Assembly (NCBI RefSeq): GCF_013166595.1
Contig: NZ_JABKKG010000009.1
Location: 1-64,000, forward strand
Direction of reading: 5' to 3'
DNA: 64,000 nucleotides
Source: Palleniella intestinalis
GTDB lineage: Bacteria > Bacteroidota > Bacteroidia > Bacteroidales > Bacteroidaceae
Both the position numbers and the translations under genes were made by a program. The notes below the pieces were generated by a model. The model did no database searches and was not told the DNA's origin. It was given only the letters and a program-made list of their open reading frames with translations. Shown piece by piece: positions 37,565 through 46,076 of the stretch. Numbering within the stretch: the stretch's first letter is position 1; each line of letters begins with the position of its first letter.

Positions 37565-38260
37565 ATGATGATAACGTACAATCTCTCTGACAAGGCAACG
37601 GCGTTCACAACGACACGCTCCTATGGGCGTGACAAGGACTTGTTATGTCCTGAACTCCGTGTGCCGGCAGAGCGTTTTGCACGTCCTCATCAGGTGCATG
37701 GCACTGTTGTGCGACAGTTGGCGGAGGAGTTCTTCACCCTTCCCGAGAACATCCGCACAATGCTTCTTGACGGTGTCGATGCCGTAATCTATGATGTCAA
37801 GGACGCATGTGTGGGCATCTCCACTGCCGATTGCATCCCGGTGCTTTGCTATGACCCTGAACACCATTGTGCGGCGGCTATCCATGCAGGGTGGCGCGGC
37901 ACTGTCGCACGTATCGCCATTGCAGCCATAGAGCAGATGAGGCTGGCTTACGGCACTAATCCTGAGCATCTGCGCTGTGCCATAGGACCTGGAATCTCAT
38001 TGGAATCCTTCGAGGTTGGCGATGAGGTATTTGACGCTTTCCGCCGGGCAGGCTTCCTGATGGAGACGATTGCGGTAAGGAAAGAGAAATGGCACCTTGA
38101 CATAAAGGAGTGCAACAGGATGCAGCTCCTTTCCCTTGGTGTGCTTCCTGAAAACATAGAGGTGTCGCCCATCGACACCATGACCGACGACCGCTTCTTC
38201 AGTGCGCGTCGTGACGGTGCATCGACAGGCAGAATGCTTTCGGGCATTGTGCTGAGGTGA
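37565..38260 (+). CDS. pgeF: Peptidoglycan editing factor / purine nucleoside phosphorylase (YfiH)
   Basis: The 231-residue product is a laccase-domain (YfiH/DUF152) protein. It has the metal-site His/Cys segments: HQVHGTVV, STADCIPVLCYD and AAIHAGWRGTVARIA. Proteins of this family remove L-Ser from mis-built muropeptide precursors and act as purine nucleoside phosphorylases. It lies 68 bp after obgE. Confidence 0.92.
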   Translation: MMITYNLSDKATAFTTTRSYGRDKDLLCPELRVPAERFARPHQVHGTVVRQLAEEFFTLPENIRTMLLDGVDAVIYDVKDACVGISTADCIPVLCYDPEHHCAAAIHAGWRGTVARIAIAAIEQMRLAYGTNPEHLRCAIGPGISLESFEVGDEVFDAFRRAGFLMETIAVRKEKWHLDIKECNRMQLLSLGVLPENIEVSPIDTMTDDRFFSARRDGASTGRMLSGIVLR

Positions 38261-38294
38261 TTATGCGATTAGGCATGCCCGGGATGACAGGCAT

Positions 38295-38336
38295 GCAGGC
38301 ATTTATGGCACACTTGCCATACCTGCCATTATTTTT
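38295..38336 (+). terminator. Terminator after pgeF
   Basis: GCAGG/CCTGC surrounds ATGGCA-CACT-TGCCAT, followed by TTTTT (38332-38336). Confidence 0.75.
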
Positions 38337-38410
38337 CTTATGCCAAACCTCCGGCATAGGACTTTGCGACTTTATGCGGCGGACAGTCCGTTGCAGCCTG
38401 ACTAAAACCA

Positions 38411-39802
38411 ATGACTATGAAGAAGAAAACCATTATATCCATGATAGTCTGTGCCATGTGTGCCCTTACGAGTATAAATGCACAGACAACCTTTACCGTC
38501 CGAGAGCAGGAAGCCATCAGTTGTGAGACTCCGGGACTGTTTGAACGTTCCTCTGCCTTTACTGTGGATTTCGGCCAGATGGGAGAAAAAGACTACTCTT
38601 TCCCATTGCCTGTGGGCAAGGTTGACGGCATACGTTCCAACAACCATATTTCCATAAGCAGTAGCGAAGGGGATGCCGTGAAGGCAATGTTCTCCGGTGT
38701 GGTGCGCCTTTCTCGCAATACGGACAGGATAGGAAATACCATTGTGGTGCGTCATGACAACGGTTTGGAGACAGTCTATGGCAATAACGCCCAGAATCTT
38801 GTGAAGGTCGGCGACCGTGTGAAAGCCGGACAGACGATAGCTATTGTCGGAACGCGCAACAACAAGACCTACTGCGAGTTTGCCGTTATGGTAAACGGCG
38901 CGCGCCTGAATCCTGAAACACTCCTCGAACTCCGCAGTCATCGCCTGCGCCGTCAGACCCTTTTGTTTGAGAAGCAGAGTGGGGGAGTCCTTGTAAAGGT
39001 CTTGACGGAGGAGAAAGAGCAGACCTTGAAGAAGCAGGGCGGCAGGCGTCCGCCACAGCGAGGGAACATGACGAAAACGCAGAATGTCAAGGTTCAGCAG
39101 GAAACTTCCGCAAGTCAGAAATATGCAAAGAATGCGCAATATGTGGCAAAGCGGCAAGATGACGACAAAGAGGACATTGACGAGTTCCAGTCCATACAGC
39201 TTGAGGATAAGGTAAAGTCCTCGCAACGCACGGCAAAGGAGTTCGCCATAAACTTTGGTGCACTCAAACCCGAGGAATGGGCATACCCGATGAAGGGCGG
39301 CCGCGTCATCAGTCCTTTCGGCGGCAAGCGCCGTCATGCCGGCACGGACATAAAGACAAAGGCAGGCGACCCTGTCTATGCGGCTTTTGACGGTCAGGTG
39401 GTGCTCTCCGGAACACATTACGGCTATGGTCTGTGCATCATAATCCGTCATGGCAACGGTATGGAGACACTTTACAGTCATCAGTCCATGAACCAGGTGA
39501 AGGTAGGCGACTGGGTGAAAGCGGGCCAGCAGATAGGCATTGTCGGACGCACGGGACGCGCCACAACGGAACACTGTCATTTTGAGTGCCGCATCAACGG
39601 TCGTCCGTTCAACAGTGCAAGGATTTTTGACCATGGAGCGAACAAGCTGAAGAGTGTCATTCTCACATATCGTAATGGAAGTATCTATGTCTCGGACGAT
39701 GCGAATTCTGTCGGAACTAAGGTCGCAGTGCATACCAAAGGTTCAAAGTCTTCGACTGCAAAACGCCGTACCGCCAAGCGCCGTACCACACGCCGTCGCT
39801 GA
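38411..39802 (+). CDS. M23 peptidase with two LytM domains, one degenerate
   Basis: A 463-residue exported protein (signal peptide about 1-25, ending INAQ; Met3 is an alternative start). Residues ~50-140 are a LytM domain that has lost its zinc ligands: the HxxxD and HxH positions read NNHIS and YCEFA. Residues ~290-405 are a second LytM domain with ligands intact: His309, Asp313 and His388-Cys-His390. Between them lies a basic linker. The tail is Lys/Arg/Thr-rich (KRRTAKRRTTRRR). The active domain should cleave peptidoglycan cross-links; the inactive one may recruit or regulate. Confidence 0.9.
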   Translation: MTMKKKTIISMIVCAMCALTSINAQTTFTVREQEAISCETPGLFERSSAFTVDFGQMGEKDYSFPLPVGKVDGIRSNNHISISSSEGDAVKAMFSGVVRLSRNTDRIGNTIVVRHDNGLETVYGNNAQNLVKVGDRVKAGQTIAIVGTRNNKTYCEFAVMVNGARLNPETLLELRSHRLRRQTLLFEKQSGGVLVKVLTEEKEQTLKKQGGRRPPQRGNMTKTQNVKVQQETSASQKYAKNAQYVAKRQDDDKEDIDEFQSIQLEDKVKSSQRTAKEFAINFGALKPEEWAYPMKGGRVISPFGGKRRHAGTDIKTKAGDPVYAAFDGQVVLSGTHYGYGLCIIIRHGNGMETLYSHQSMNQVKVGDWVKAGQQIGIVGRTGRATTEHCHFECRINGRPFNSARIFDHGANKLKSVILTYRNGSIYVSDDANSVGTKVAVHTKGSKSSTAKRRTAKRRTTRRR

Positions 39803-39862
39803 TGTGTGGGATTGGCATATTTACATATATGTATAAGGACGATAGGCATAACACCTGCTCAC

Positions 39863-39910
39863 AAAGAGGCTGTCTGACAATCGCTGTCAGTCAGTCTCTT
39901 TATGCTTTTT
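39863..39910 (+). terminator. Terminator after the M23 gene
   Basis: AAAGAG...CTGACA (39863-39879) pairs with TGTCAG...CTCTTT (39885-39901), followed by TTTTT at 39906-39910. Confidence 0.75.
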
Positions 39911-39977
39911 CCAAGCAATCCAGGCAAGAATTATCGGTGTACGGTAGAAAGCAAGTGCAAACAATGGAACACCTAAT

Positions 39978-40104
39978 ACGTGAGTTCGACGAATTTGCAA
40001 CTATCCGGCATAATGAAGAAAAACGCTATCAAAGTACTGTGAAACGGTGCTTTGATGACATCTTCTTGTTTCAACAGGCAAATGCAAATTCATCGAACTC
40101 ACGT
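39978..40104. mobile_element. MITE-like element, copy B
   Basis: Terminal repeats ACGTGAGTTCGACGAATTTG (39978-39997) and CAAATTCATCGAACTCACGT (40085-40104), one mismatch. The left half matches copy A at 29080 for about 50 bp. The middle carries ATCAAAG/CTTTGAT (about 40027-40056). At 127 bp this is the short form of the family. Confidence 0.72.
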
Positions 40105-40142
40105 AAAATATAAATATGGTAAACATGTCAAAGAACGCTTTT

Positions 40143-40223
40143 GCAAAGACGGTGCAAGGCGGATGCAATAAAGTCCACTTTGATTGCTGAGCCGAAGCCT
40201 GTCTTATGCAAAGACGGTGCAAG
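40143..40223. repeat. 16-bp direct repeats
   Basis: GCAAAGACGGTGCAAG occurs at 40143-40158 and 40208-40223, 65 bp apart. Its complement contains GCACCGTCTTTGC, a phrase also found just after the TATCTTTG promoter at 43281. This part of the 39.8-40.4 kb gap has no gene I can support. Confidence 0.6.
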
Positions 40224-40271
40224 CTGAGAGCAGGCAGAATTTATTAAGGTATGCCGATATGCAGCTTGCCG

Positions 40272-40370
40272 GATGCAAAGGTACTACATTTCGCAAGCGA
40301 TTCCAAATCTCATGGGGGTACAAATGGGGGTATAAATGGGGGGGGTACATCGCCTGACCATAACACTTTT
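40272..40370 (-). repeat. Dispersed promoter-bearing repeat, copy 1
   Basis: Read on the minus strand: AAAAGTGTTA, then three TGTACCCCCATT-like units, ATGAGATTTGGAATCGCTTG, and a -7 element TACCTTTG, with TTTG 20 nt before it. The same order occurs on the plus strand at 58139-58223, so the two form an inverted pair 18 kb apart. The promoter points away from the GH97 gene into gene-free DNA. Confidence 0.7.
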
Positions 40371-40393
40371 ATCGGGCATAAATCAATAAAGAT

Positions 40394-42304
40394 ATGAGAA
40401 CATTACACATACTGATTACTCTGCTGTCGGTCTTCGCAATGACAGCGACGGCAAAGACAAAGCAATACATTGTGACATCGCCTGATAAGCGGATGACACT
40501 GACTGCCGGCATGAATAACGGACATTGGACATACAGCCTGACACGCGACGGCAGAAAACTCATAGACTCTTCGGCATTCGGGCTCTACTCAGAAAGTGGT
40601 GTGTTGATGCCTTCAGCATTGTCAAAAGCAGGTAAAGCGATTAAGAAAAGCCATAAAGGCGTGTGGAAACCGGTATGGGGCAAGCGTTCCGTGGTCAGGG
40701 ATAGGTACAACGAAATTACGCTTCCTTTTGTCGATGAGCTTTCTGTTGTGTTCCGTCTCTATGATGACGGCATGGCGTTCCGTTACGTGCTTTACGGCAC
40801 AGGAAGGGAATTGGCAGAGCAAACCGAGTTCCGTTTTGCCGGAGATTACAACGCTTGGTACTACAATGGTGAGCGACACAACATCGGACCGGAGAGACTT
40901 TCTGCTGCCGACGGCGAGCGGCTGCCCGTCATGACGATAGATGCCGGCGGCTGCTTCATGGCAGTCCACGAGGCTGACCTTGAGGATGTCGCGCCGATGA
41001 CGCTTCATAGCAAAGCCGGAGAGCGGCTCTTTACTGTCGGCGGTGGCGGTACAAGCGTGGGCATCAATGGCGGTGGAATCCATTCCCCAAGCAAGAGCGC
41101 GTGGCGTGTGGTAATGTGTGCCGACAAGATAGGCACACTTGTCGATTCGCACATCCTTGAACTTCTTTGCCCTGAATCTATGCCGGGGCTTGATTTCTCA
41201 TGGGTGAAGCCGGGTGTATGCCTGTGGGACTGGCGCATAGACGGTGCTGTGTGGGACGGTTTTGAGTACACAATGTCCTATCCGTCGTGGGTACGCATGG
41301 TTGATTTTGCTGCAAAGCAAGGCTTCCGGCATCTTGTCCTTGACGCCAACTGGTATGGCCCTGAGTTTGAGAAGAACTCCGACCCGGTGAAGGGTGATAA
41401 GGCAAAGGATGTCTGCCGCCTTATAAAATATGCGGCAGACAAGGGCGTTGGCATTTGGCTTTACCTTAATGATGTCGGTGGAAAGAACTATCCTATCGCG
41501 GAAACACTGAGACAATACCATGAGTGGGGTGCCGCCGGTGTGAAATACGGCTTTATGACGGGCGATGCAAAGGAGAAGAACCGCAAGACGAGGGAGATAA
41601 CCGCGTTGTGTGCAATGAACCGCTTGCTGGTTGATTTCCATGACTATCCCATCCACCCTTACGGTCAGATGCGCACATGGCCGAATGCCGTGACGCGCGA
41701 ATACTGCAAAGCGCAGCTCGACGGTCATGACATCTTCTATCCCAAGACATTCGTAACCTCGGTGTTCGTGAACATGCTTGCCGGCCCGATAGACCAGAAC
41801 AACGGAATGTTTGACCTACGGCAGGGCAAGACAACACGCAAGGACAACAACCAAGAAGTGCCGTCCACCGTTGTCGCTGAGGCTGCACGCACACAGATAA
41901 CATTCTCGGGTGCGACGATAATCCCCGATATTCCGGAATACTATGAGAAGCATCCGTCACTTCTGCGCTTCCTTTCGGCACAGAAGATGCCGTGGCGCGA
42001 GAGCAGGACACTGGACGGAAGGATTGGCGAATACATAGTAATGATGCGCCGGGCTGCCGACGGTGCTTATCTCGTAGGTGCCGCAACCGATGAGAACCGC
42101 CGCACAATAGACATTCCGTTGGACTTCCTTCCCAAAGGCAGCTACCACGTGGAGATAACCGAGGACGGCGACAACGCTGACTATCTGACAAACCGCGAGA
42201 CGACAAAGGTGTCGCACAAAGATGTCACAAGCAAGGACACCATCACCGTCAGGCTTGCTCCCGGCGGAGGCGCCTGTCTGTTGATAACCCAGAAAACCAA
42301 ATAA
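40394..42304 (+). CDS. Glycoside hydrolase family 97 (alpha-glycosidase)
   Basis: A 636-residue exported enzyme (signal peptide ~1-20). It has the GH97 N-terminal super-sandwich (~25-270), a TIM barrel (~275-560; CLWDWRIDGAVWDGFEYTM, HLVLDANWYGPE, GVGIWLYLND), and a C-terminal beta domain. The segment LLVDFHDYPIHPYG places Asp414 where, from memory, the retaining GH97 alpha-galactosidase of B. thetaiotaomicron has its nucleophile Asp415; the Glu-based inverting set of SusB is not evident. So a retaining alpha-galactosidase-like enzyme is the better guess. It is not next to susC/D genes. Confidence 0.9.
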   Translation: MRTLHILITLLSVFAMTATAKTKQYIVTSPDKRMTLTAGMNNGHWTYSLTRDGRKLIDSSAFGLYSESGVLMPSALSKAGKAIKKSHKGVWKPVWGKRSVVRDRYNEITLPFVDELSVVFRLYDDGMAFRYVLYGTGRELAEQTEFRFAGDYNAWYYNGERHNIGPERLSAADGERLPVMTIDAGGCFMAVHEADLEDVAPMTLHSKAGERLFTVGGGGTSVGINGGGIHSPSKSAWRVVMCADKIGTLVDSHILELLCPESMPGLDFSWVKPGVCLWDWRIDGAVWDGFEYTMSYPSWVRMVDFAAKQGFRHLVLDANWYGPEFEKNSDPVKGDKAKDVCRLIKYAADKGVGIWLYLNDVGGKNYPIAETLRQYHEWGAAGVKYGFMTGDAKEKNRKTREITALCAMNRLLVDFHDYPIHPYGQMRTWPNAVTREYCKAQLDGHDIFYPKTFVTSVFVNMLAGPIDQNNGMFDLRQGKTTRKDNNQEVPSTVVAEAARTQITFSGATIIPDIPEYYEKHPSLLRFLSAQKMPWRESRTLDGRIGEYIVMMRRAADGAYLVGAATDENRRTIDIPLDFLPKGSYHVEITEDGDNADYLTNRETTKVSHKDVTSKDTITVRLAPGGGACLLITQKTK

Positions 42305-42314
42305 AAAACAACAC

Positions 42315-43064
42315 ATGCAAATACTTCTCGCTTGCGCAAAAATCATGACGGGGCAAGTGCCACGCCATTTGCCGCTGACCACCGAACCGCAATTCCAACA
42401 GGAAGCGAACGACAATGCCCTCCGGATGGCACGCTTCAGCCGTGAGGAACTGCAGGAGGTGCTGAACGTGAACAAGGAAATCGCGACAGAGAACTTCCTG
42501 CGTTTCCAGTCGTTCTTTGACGAAACGGCAAGGCTGCCCGCAGTGTTCAGCTATGACGGTATGGTGTTCCAAAAACTCGCGCCTGAGAATTTCAGCTATG
42601 ACGAACTGCAATATGCCAACGAGCATCTCCTCATCGGCTCTTTCCTCTATGGGCTGTTACGCCCTCTTGACCTTGTCAACCGTTACCGTTTGGAGGGAAA
42701 TGTCGTGCTGCCGGGCATCGGGATGACAATGTTCGACTATTGGAAACCTCGCCTGACGGACTGGTTTATAGAGAAAGTGAAGGCGGACGACGGCATGCTT
42801 GTCAATCTTGCGAGCGATGAGTTCCGTGGGCTCTTCGACTGGCGGCGTGTGAAAAAGGAACTTACTATTGTCACTCCGCAGTTCAAGGTGGAGAAGGCGG
42901 GCAGGCTGAAGACCATCGTCATCTACACCAAGATGTGCCGTGGCGCGATGGCAAAATGGATTCTGCAAAACAGAATCACCTCGCCTGAAGCCCTCAAGGC
43001 TTTCGAGTACGAGGGCTTTAGATACGATCCATCTGCCGGTGATTGGCTCTTCGGGAACCGATAA
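42315..43064 (+). CDS. yaaA: Peroxide stress protein YaaA (DUF328)
   Basis: The 249-residue product matches YaaA throughout: FSYDGMVFQKL, SFLYGLLRPLDLVNRYRLE, YWKPRLTDWF, NLASDEF and KMCRGAMAKWIL. YaaA limits Fenton damage by lowering free iron during H2O2 stress, and has a DNA-binding fold. It starts 10 bp after the GH97 gene, an unusual partner. Confidence 0.93.
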   Translation: MQILLACAKIMTGQVPRHLPLTTEPQFQQEANDNALRMARFSREELQEVLNVNKEIATENFLRFQSFFDETARLPAVFSYDGMVFQKLAPENFSYDELQYANEHLLIGSFLYGLLRPLDLVNRYRLEGNVVLPGIGMTMFDYWKPRLTDWFIEKVKADDGMLVNLASDEFRGLFDWRRVKKELTIVTPQFKVEKAGRLKTIVIYTKMCRGAMAKWILQNRITSPEALKAFEYEGFRYDPSAGDWLFGNR

Positions 43065-43126
43065 TCTGTGGTTGTGTAATCATCACAGTATTAATGTGTT
43101 AGCGAAATGAAAATATTGGTGCAACG

Positions 43127-43205
43127 AAAGGTAACACTTTGCATTGTAAAAGGTAACACTTCGTATGCCAAAAGGTAACACTTTACAGTGCAAAGTGTTA
43201 CCTTT
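43127..43205. repeat. 22-bp-period palindrome array 2 (four units)
   Basis: Units start at 43127, 43149, 43171 and 43192: AAAGGTAACACTTT, AAAGGTAACACTTC, AAAGGTAACACTTT and the inverted form AAAGTGTTACCTTT. Period 22, 22, 21. Spacers are short and variable (GCATTGTA, GTATGCCA, ACAGTGC). The last unit can pair with any of the first three, so the transcript can form a hairpin. Located just after yaaA. Same family as arrays at 28838 and 46493. Confidence 0.78.
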
Positions 43206-43256
43206 TGATTTTTCAGGAATTATTTGTGCCCGGCAAATTTGTTTTCCCCAAAAAAG

Positions 43257-43288
43257 TTTGGTAGTTTCAAACAGTTTTGTTATCTTTG
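43257..43288 (+). promoter_or_regulatory. Orphan promoter after yaaA
   Basis: TTTG (43257-43260), 20 nt, TATCTTTG (43281-43288): a near-consensus promoter with no long gene behind it for 1 kb. Confidence 0.65.
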
Positions 43289-43357
43289 CACCGTCTTTCA
43301 CAAAGATAATGCAAACCGAATGCAGTTGAGCTTGCTCATGACTGCTGAGGTGCAGCT

Positions 43358-43375
43358 TATCTTATGCATAAGATA
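43358..43375. promoter_or_regulatory. 18-bp perfect palindrome
   Basis: TATCTTATG CATAAGATA, a gapless perfect palindrome lying 70 nt after the orphan promoter and 45 nt before a 20-codon ORF. It could be an operator or a cleavage/hairpin site. Confidence 0.55.
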
Positions 43376-43420
43376 GTATTGCAAAGACAATTTACTCATA
43401 CATTATTAAATATATAAGAC

Positions 43421-43483
43421 ATGGCAAGTCGATTTTATTTTGAGATTATTTGTTCCACACTGCATGGCGGTGGGGCTTGCTGA
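43421..43483 (+). CDS. Possible 20-residue peptide
   Basis: ATG 43421 opens a 20-codon ORF (MASRFYFEI...LHGGGAC) that ends in a Gly-Gly-Gly-Ala-Cys tail. The only support is position: a strong promoter and a palindrome precede it. It could be a real micro-peptide, a decayed gene start or chance. No family recognised. Confidence 0.25.
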   Translation: MASRFYFEIICSTLHGGGAC

Positions 43484-43750
43484 TTCTTATATGGATTTTA
43501 AGTAATTACATTTGGAAAAAAGCAACAAGGATTTTCATGACAGCCACAACTGTGTCCTGTCGTCAATGAAGTCCTTATTGTCCCGTCGGCTGCATGGGTC
43601 AAGAGGTGCGCTTATGCGCCTTTTGTCATGTGGTGTGTGGCAGAGGTGAAGCACGTCTCCCTCTGCTGCTACAGTGTGGCGGATGCGTTCTTTGACATGA
43701 TGGTGTATTGTTTTCAAAGAGATGCCAACTTTGTGATGTTGAGAGTGTAT

Positions 43751-44282
43751 TTTTTCCTATAAGTTTATTAGTGGTATCGTCCGGTAAAACTAAACATGAT
43801 TGTAGCGCATTTATTCTGAATAATAGATGCCTGAAGATGTGGCGGAGCCACAGTCCTTTATCCCTAATACAGAGAGCATAGACTGGTAGCATAAAGGAGT
43901 GTGGTTCCACCACACAATAGAGAGAGCATTCTTGTTGTCCCCACTGCTGAAGCAGGGGGTTACCATAAGGATTGTGGCTCCGCCACACTTTACAGCGAAA
44001 TCCTGTTGCAGTATGCTGGATAGGGATTGCCAAGCAGGCATCACACAACGACCGAATATCGGTCGAATAATATGTAGATGATGATGTTTTATTCGACCGA
44101 TAAATCGGTCGCGCACAGAGAGTTTCGAAATACCGTGGGTTGCGCCCATGGCTACTGTATTCAACCGCTAATGCGGTTCTCCGCACAGAGGTATCCTGAC
44201 ATAAATTAAGGATACATTATATGTTTAGCGGACACCACTAATTTGTAATAGTCACTTATGTGTTTTTCCTATAAGTTTATTA
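43751..44282. repeat. Palindrome-dense segment between 20-bp direct repeats
   Basis: TTTTTCCTATAAGTTTATTA occurs at 43751-43770 and 44263-44282. Between them are an inverted repeat (43834-43860 with 43965-43991) whose arms each contain GTGGC...GCCAC, a GTGTGG/CCACAC hairpin near 43900, two CGACCGA...TCGGTCG palindromes (about 44048-44122) and AACCGC/GCGGTT (44164-44177). No coding sense. It resembles REP-like clusters of Bacteroidetes or a decayed insertion that left a duplicated target. The preceding 43.49-43.75 kb also has hairpins and no gene. Confidence 0.6.
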
Positions 44283-44302
44283 ACCCTTAAAACAATAATG
44301 AT

Positions 44303-46048
44303 ATGAGTAAATGTAACATTGTAATAAACAACATGCGCGTATGTCCTTATGACAACGACAGCAAATTGTCAAAGTCATTCGCTTTTTCCGATGATTTTGA
44401 GAAGTATAACCATTTTGTCCTTTCCCATAAAATGACAGCCTTGGCAGTCACCATGCGTGCCACAAACCTTGATTACGGTGAGATTGGAAAGAAGCCACGC
44501 AGATACCCCTTAACCGTTGCCCTGAAAGAAAACGGGCGGTTGATAACCTCCGTCGATTTCACTCTGCATGCAGCGCTATGGGTGTATGAGGAAGATCCGC
44601 ATGTGGACATTCCTCTTTCGGCTGACGACATAGACACTAATGTGCCGTACACACTGGAGATTGTCCATAAGAAGACAGGCGAACTGATGGCTTCAAAGAC
44701 AATAGCTTTCTTCCGCCCGGAGGTGCTGCATGTGCGCCATATACAGCTTGTGGAGGCATATTTGGAGGAGGATGGCATGCGCTACCGCAACCTCTGTCTT
44801 GGTGAGTGTGAGCGTAGAAAACTTGTGCTCTCTTTTGTGAACATGGGCTTCCGGCCGGAGTGTATGCCGGAGATTGCCGTCAGGATGCATTATCACAGCT
44901 GCACCGATGATTTGCAGATAGTCCCTCTTGACCACCGGGGCGGTGACATGTACACTGCGGAGATAGAGGTGCTGCCGTGGTACGAGAACCGTGGCGTGAT
45001 TTATATAGAGGTGCTGCTGTTGGGGAAATGTATCGGAGGAGTCCTCTTCTCCTTGGACCGCAAGAAGGAGGAGGGAGTGTACAAAGACGACGAACTGCTT
45101 CCGATAGATCGTTACCTGCCGGAAAAAGGCATGGAGATTATGGATGCGCGAATCGGCTCATGCGAGCCGGAGGAGGAAGAAAAGCCTGAACCCCTGACGA
45201 CGCTTGACCACATGGTGGGGCTGGAGGATGTCAAGGCAAAGTTGCACGACTATTCTGTGCTGATGAACTTCTTCCGTATGCGCAAGGAAGGTGGGCTGCC
45301 CACCGCCATTCCACCGCTCCATGCCATGTTCCTTGGCTCTCCGGGAACAGGGAAGACGACTGTCGCCGGCATTATCGGCACCATGCTTCATGATATGGGA
45401 ATGCTCTCCAAAGGCCATGTGGTGGTGAGGGAGCGCGCCACACTCCTCGGACAGTTCTACAGTTCGGAGTCGGAGAAGACACTCGAAGCGTTGGAGGAGG
45501 CGCAGGGCGGCATACTCTTCATAGATGAGGCGTACCAGCTTTTCCAGCCTGACGACCCGAAAGATCCGGGACGCTTTGTCCTTGACACGCTGATGACCGC
45601 CTTGGCGGACGAGAGCCGCCGTGACTGGATGCTGATATTGGCAGGCTACACCGAGCCTACACAACAGCTGCTTACGTTGAATCCGGGACTGTCGTCGCGC
45701 ATCCCGCAGAGCAACATCTACCGTTTTGAAGACTATTCCCCCTCACAGCTCAGTGAGATTGCGGAACGTTATCTCGCCAAGAACAATTATGCCATGACTG
45801 CCGATGCGCAGCAGGCGATAAGGTCTCTCATGGCAACCGACTACAGCAACCGTGGCAAGGATTTCGGCAATGCGCGCCATGTGATGAATGTCATACAGAC
45901 GGGTATCATCCCCTCCATGGCACGCCGCCTGTCCTCTGTTGCTTCTCCTACCATGGAGCAGCTCACCACCATTATGGCAATGGATGTGCCACAACCAATG
46001 AAACAACCTCTTAACAAGCGTCGGCAAGTAGGATTCCCTACCTGCTGA
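44303..46048 (+). CDS. CbxX/CfxQ-type AAA+ ATPase with a novel N-terminal domain
   Basis: A 581-residue protein. Residues ~1-290 form an unfamiliar, beta-rich, probably two-part region without signal peptide. Residues ~300-560 are an AAA+ module of the CbxX/CfxQ (SpoVK-like) type: LDHMVGLEDVKAKL, Walker A GSPGTGKTT (345-353), Walker B ILFIDEAYQLF (Asp408-Glu409), and the arginine-finger region NPGLSSRIPQ. Relatives act as activases or remodel protein complexes. The last codons lie inside the terminator hairpin. It starts 20 bp after the second 20-bp direct repeat, with no promoter of the usual type close by. Partner unknown. Confidence 0.87.
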   Translation: MSKCNIVINNMRVCPYDNDSKLSKSFAFSDDFEKYNHFVLSHKMTALAVTMRATNLDYGEIGKKPRRYPLTVALKENGRLITSVDFTLHAALWVYEEDPHVDIPLSADDIDTNVPYTLEIVHKKTGELMASKTIAFFRPEVLHVRHIQLVEAYLEEDGMRYRNLCLGECERRKLVLSFVNMGFRPECMPEIAVRMHYHSCTDDLQIVPLDHRGGDMYTAEIEVLPWYENRGVIYIEVLLLGKCIGGVLFSLDRKKEEGVYKDDELLPIDRYLPEKGMEIMDARIGSCEPEEEEKPEPLTTLDHMVGLEDVKAKLHDYSVLMNFFRMRKEGGLPTAIPPLHAMFLGSPGTGKTTVAGIIGTMLHDMGMLSKGHVVVRERATLLGQFYSSESEKTLEALEEAQGGILFIDEAYQLFQPDDPKDPGRFVLDTLMTALADESRRDWMLILAGYTEPTQQLLTLNPGLSSRIPQSNIYRFEDYSPSQLSEIAERYLAKNNYAMTADAQQAIRSLMATDYSNRGKDFGNARHVMNVIQTGIIPSMARRLSSVASPTMEQLTTIMAMDVPQPMKQPLNKRRQVGFPTC

Positions 46049-46057
46049 CGCTTTTTT
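46016..46057 (+). terminator. Terminator overlapping the AAA+ gene end
   Basis: AAGCGTCGGCA (46016-46026) pairs with TGCTGACGCTT (46043-46053), with GTAGG/CCTAC inside, then a T run to 46057. The stop codon (46046-46048) is within the 3' arm. Confidence 0.88.
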
Positions 46058-46076
46058 ATGATATGTTTCTCAAAAT

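Noticed and set aside
38257..38526. 89-codon ORF between pgeF and the M23 gene
   Set aside because: It passes through the pgeF terminator hairpin and overlaps the M23 signal peptide in another frame.
38402..39733. 443-codon minus-strand ORF opposite the M23 gene
   Set aside because: Shadow of the M23 coding sequence, no domain, no promoter in the right place.
41553..42206. 217-codon minus-strand ORF opposite the GH97 gene
   Set aside because: Shadow of the GH97 coding sequence; Ser/Arg/Cys-rich and without domains.
43626..44186. 186-codon minus-strand ORF in the palindrome cluster
   Set aside because: Runs through several inverted repeats and hairpins; composition is not protein-like and no promoter or start context supports it.
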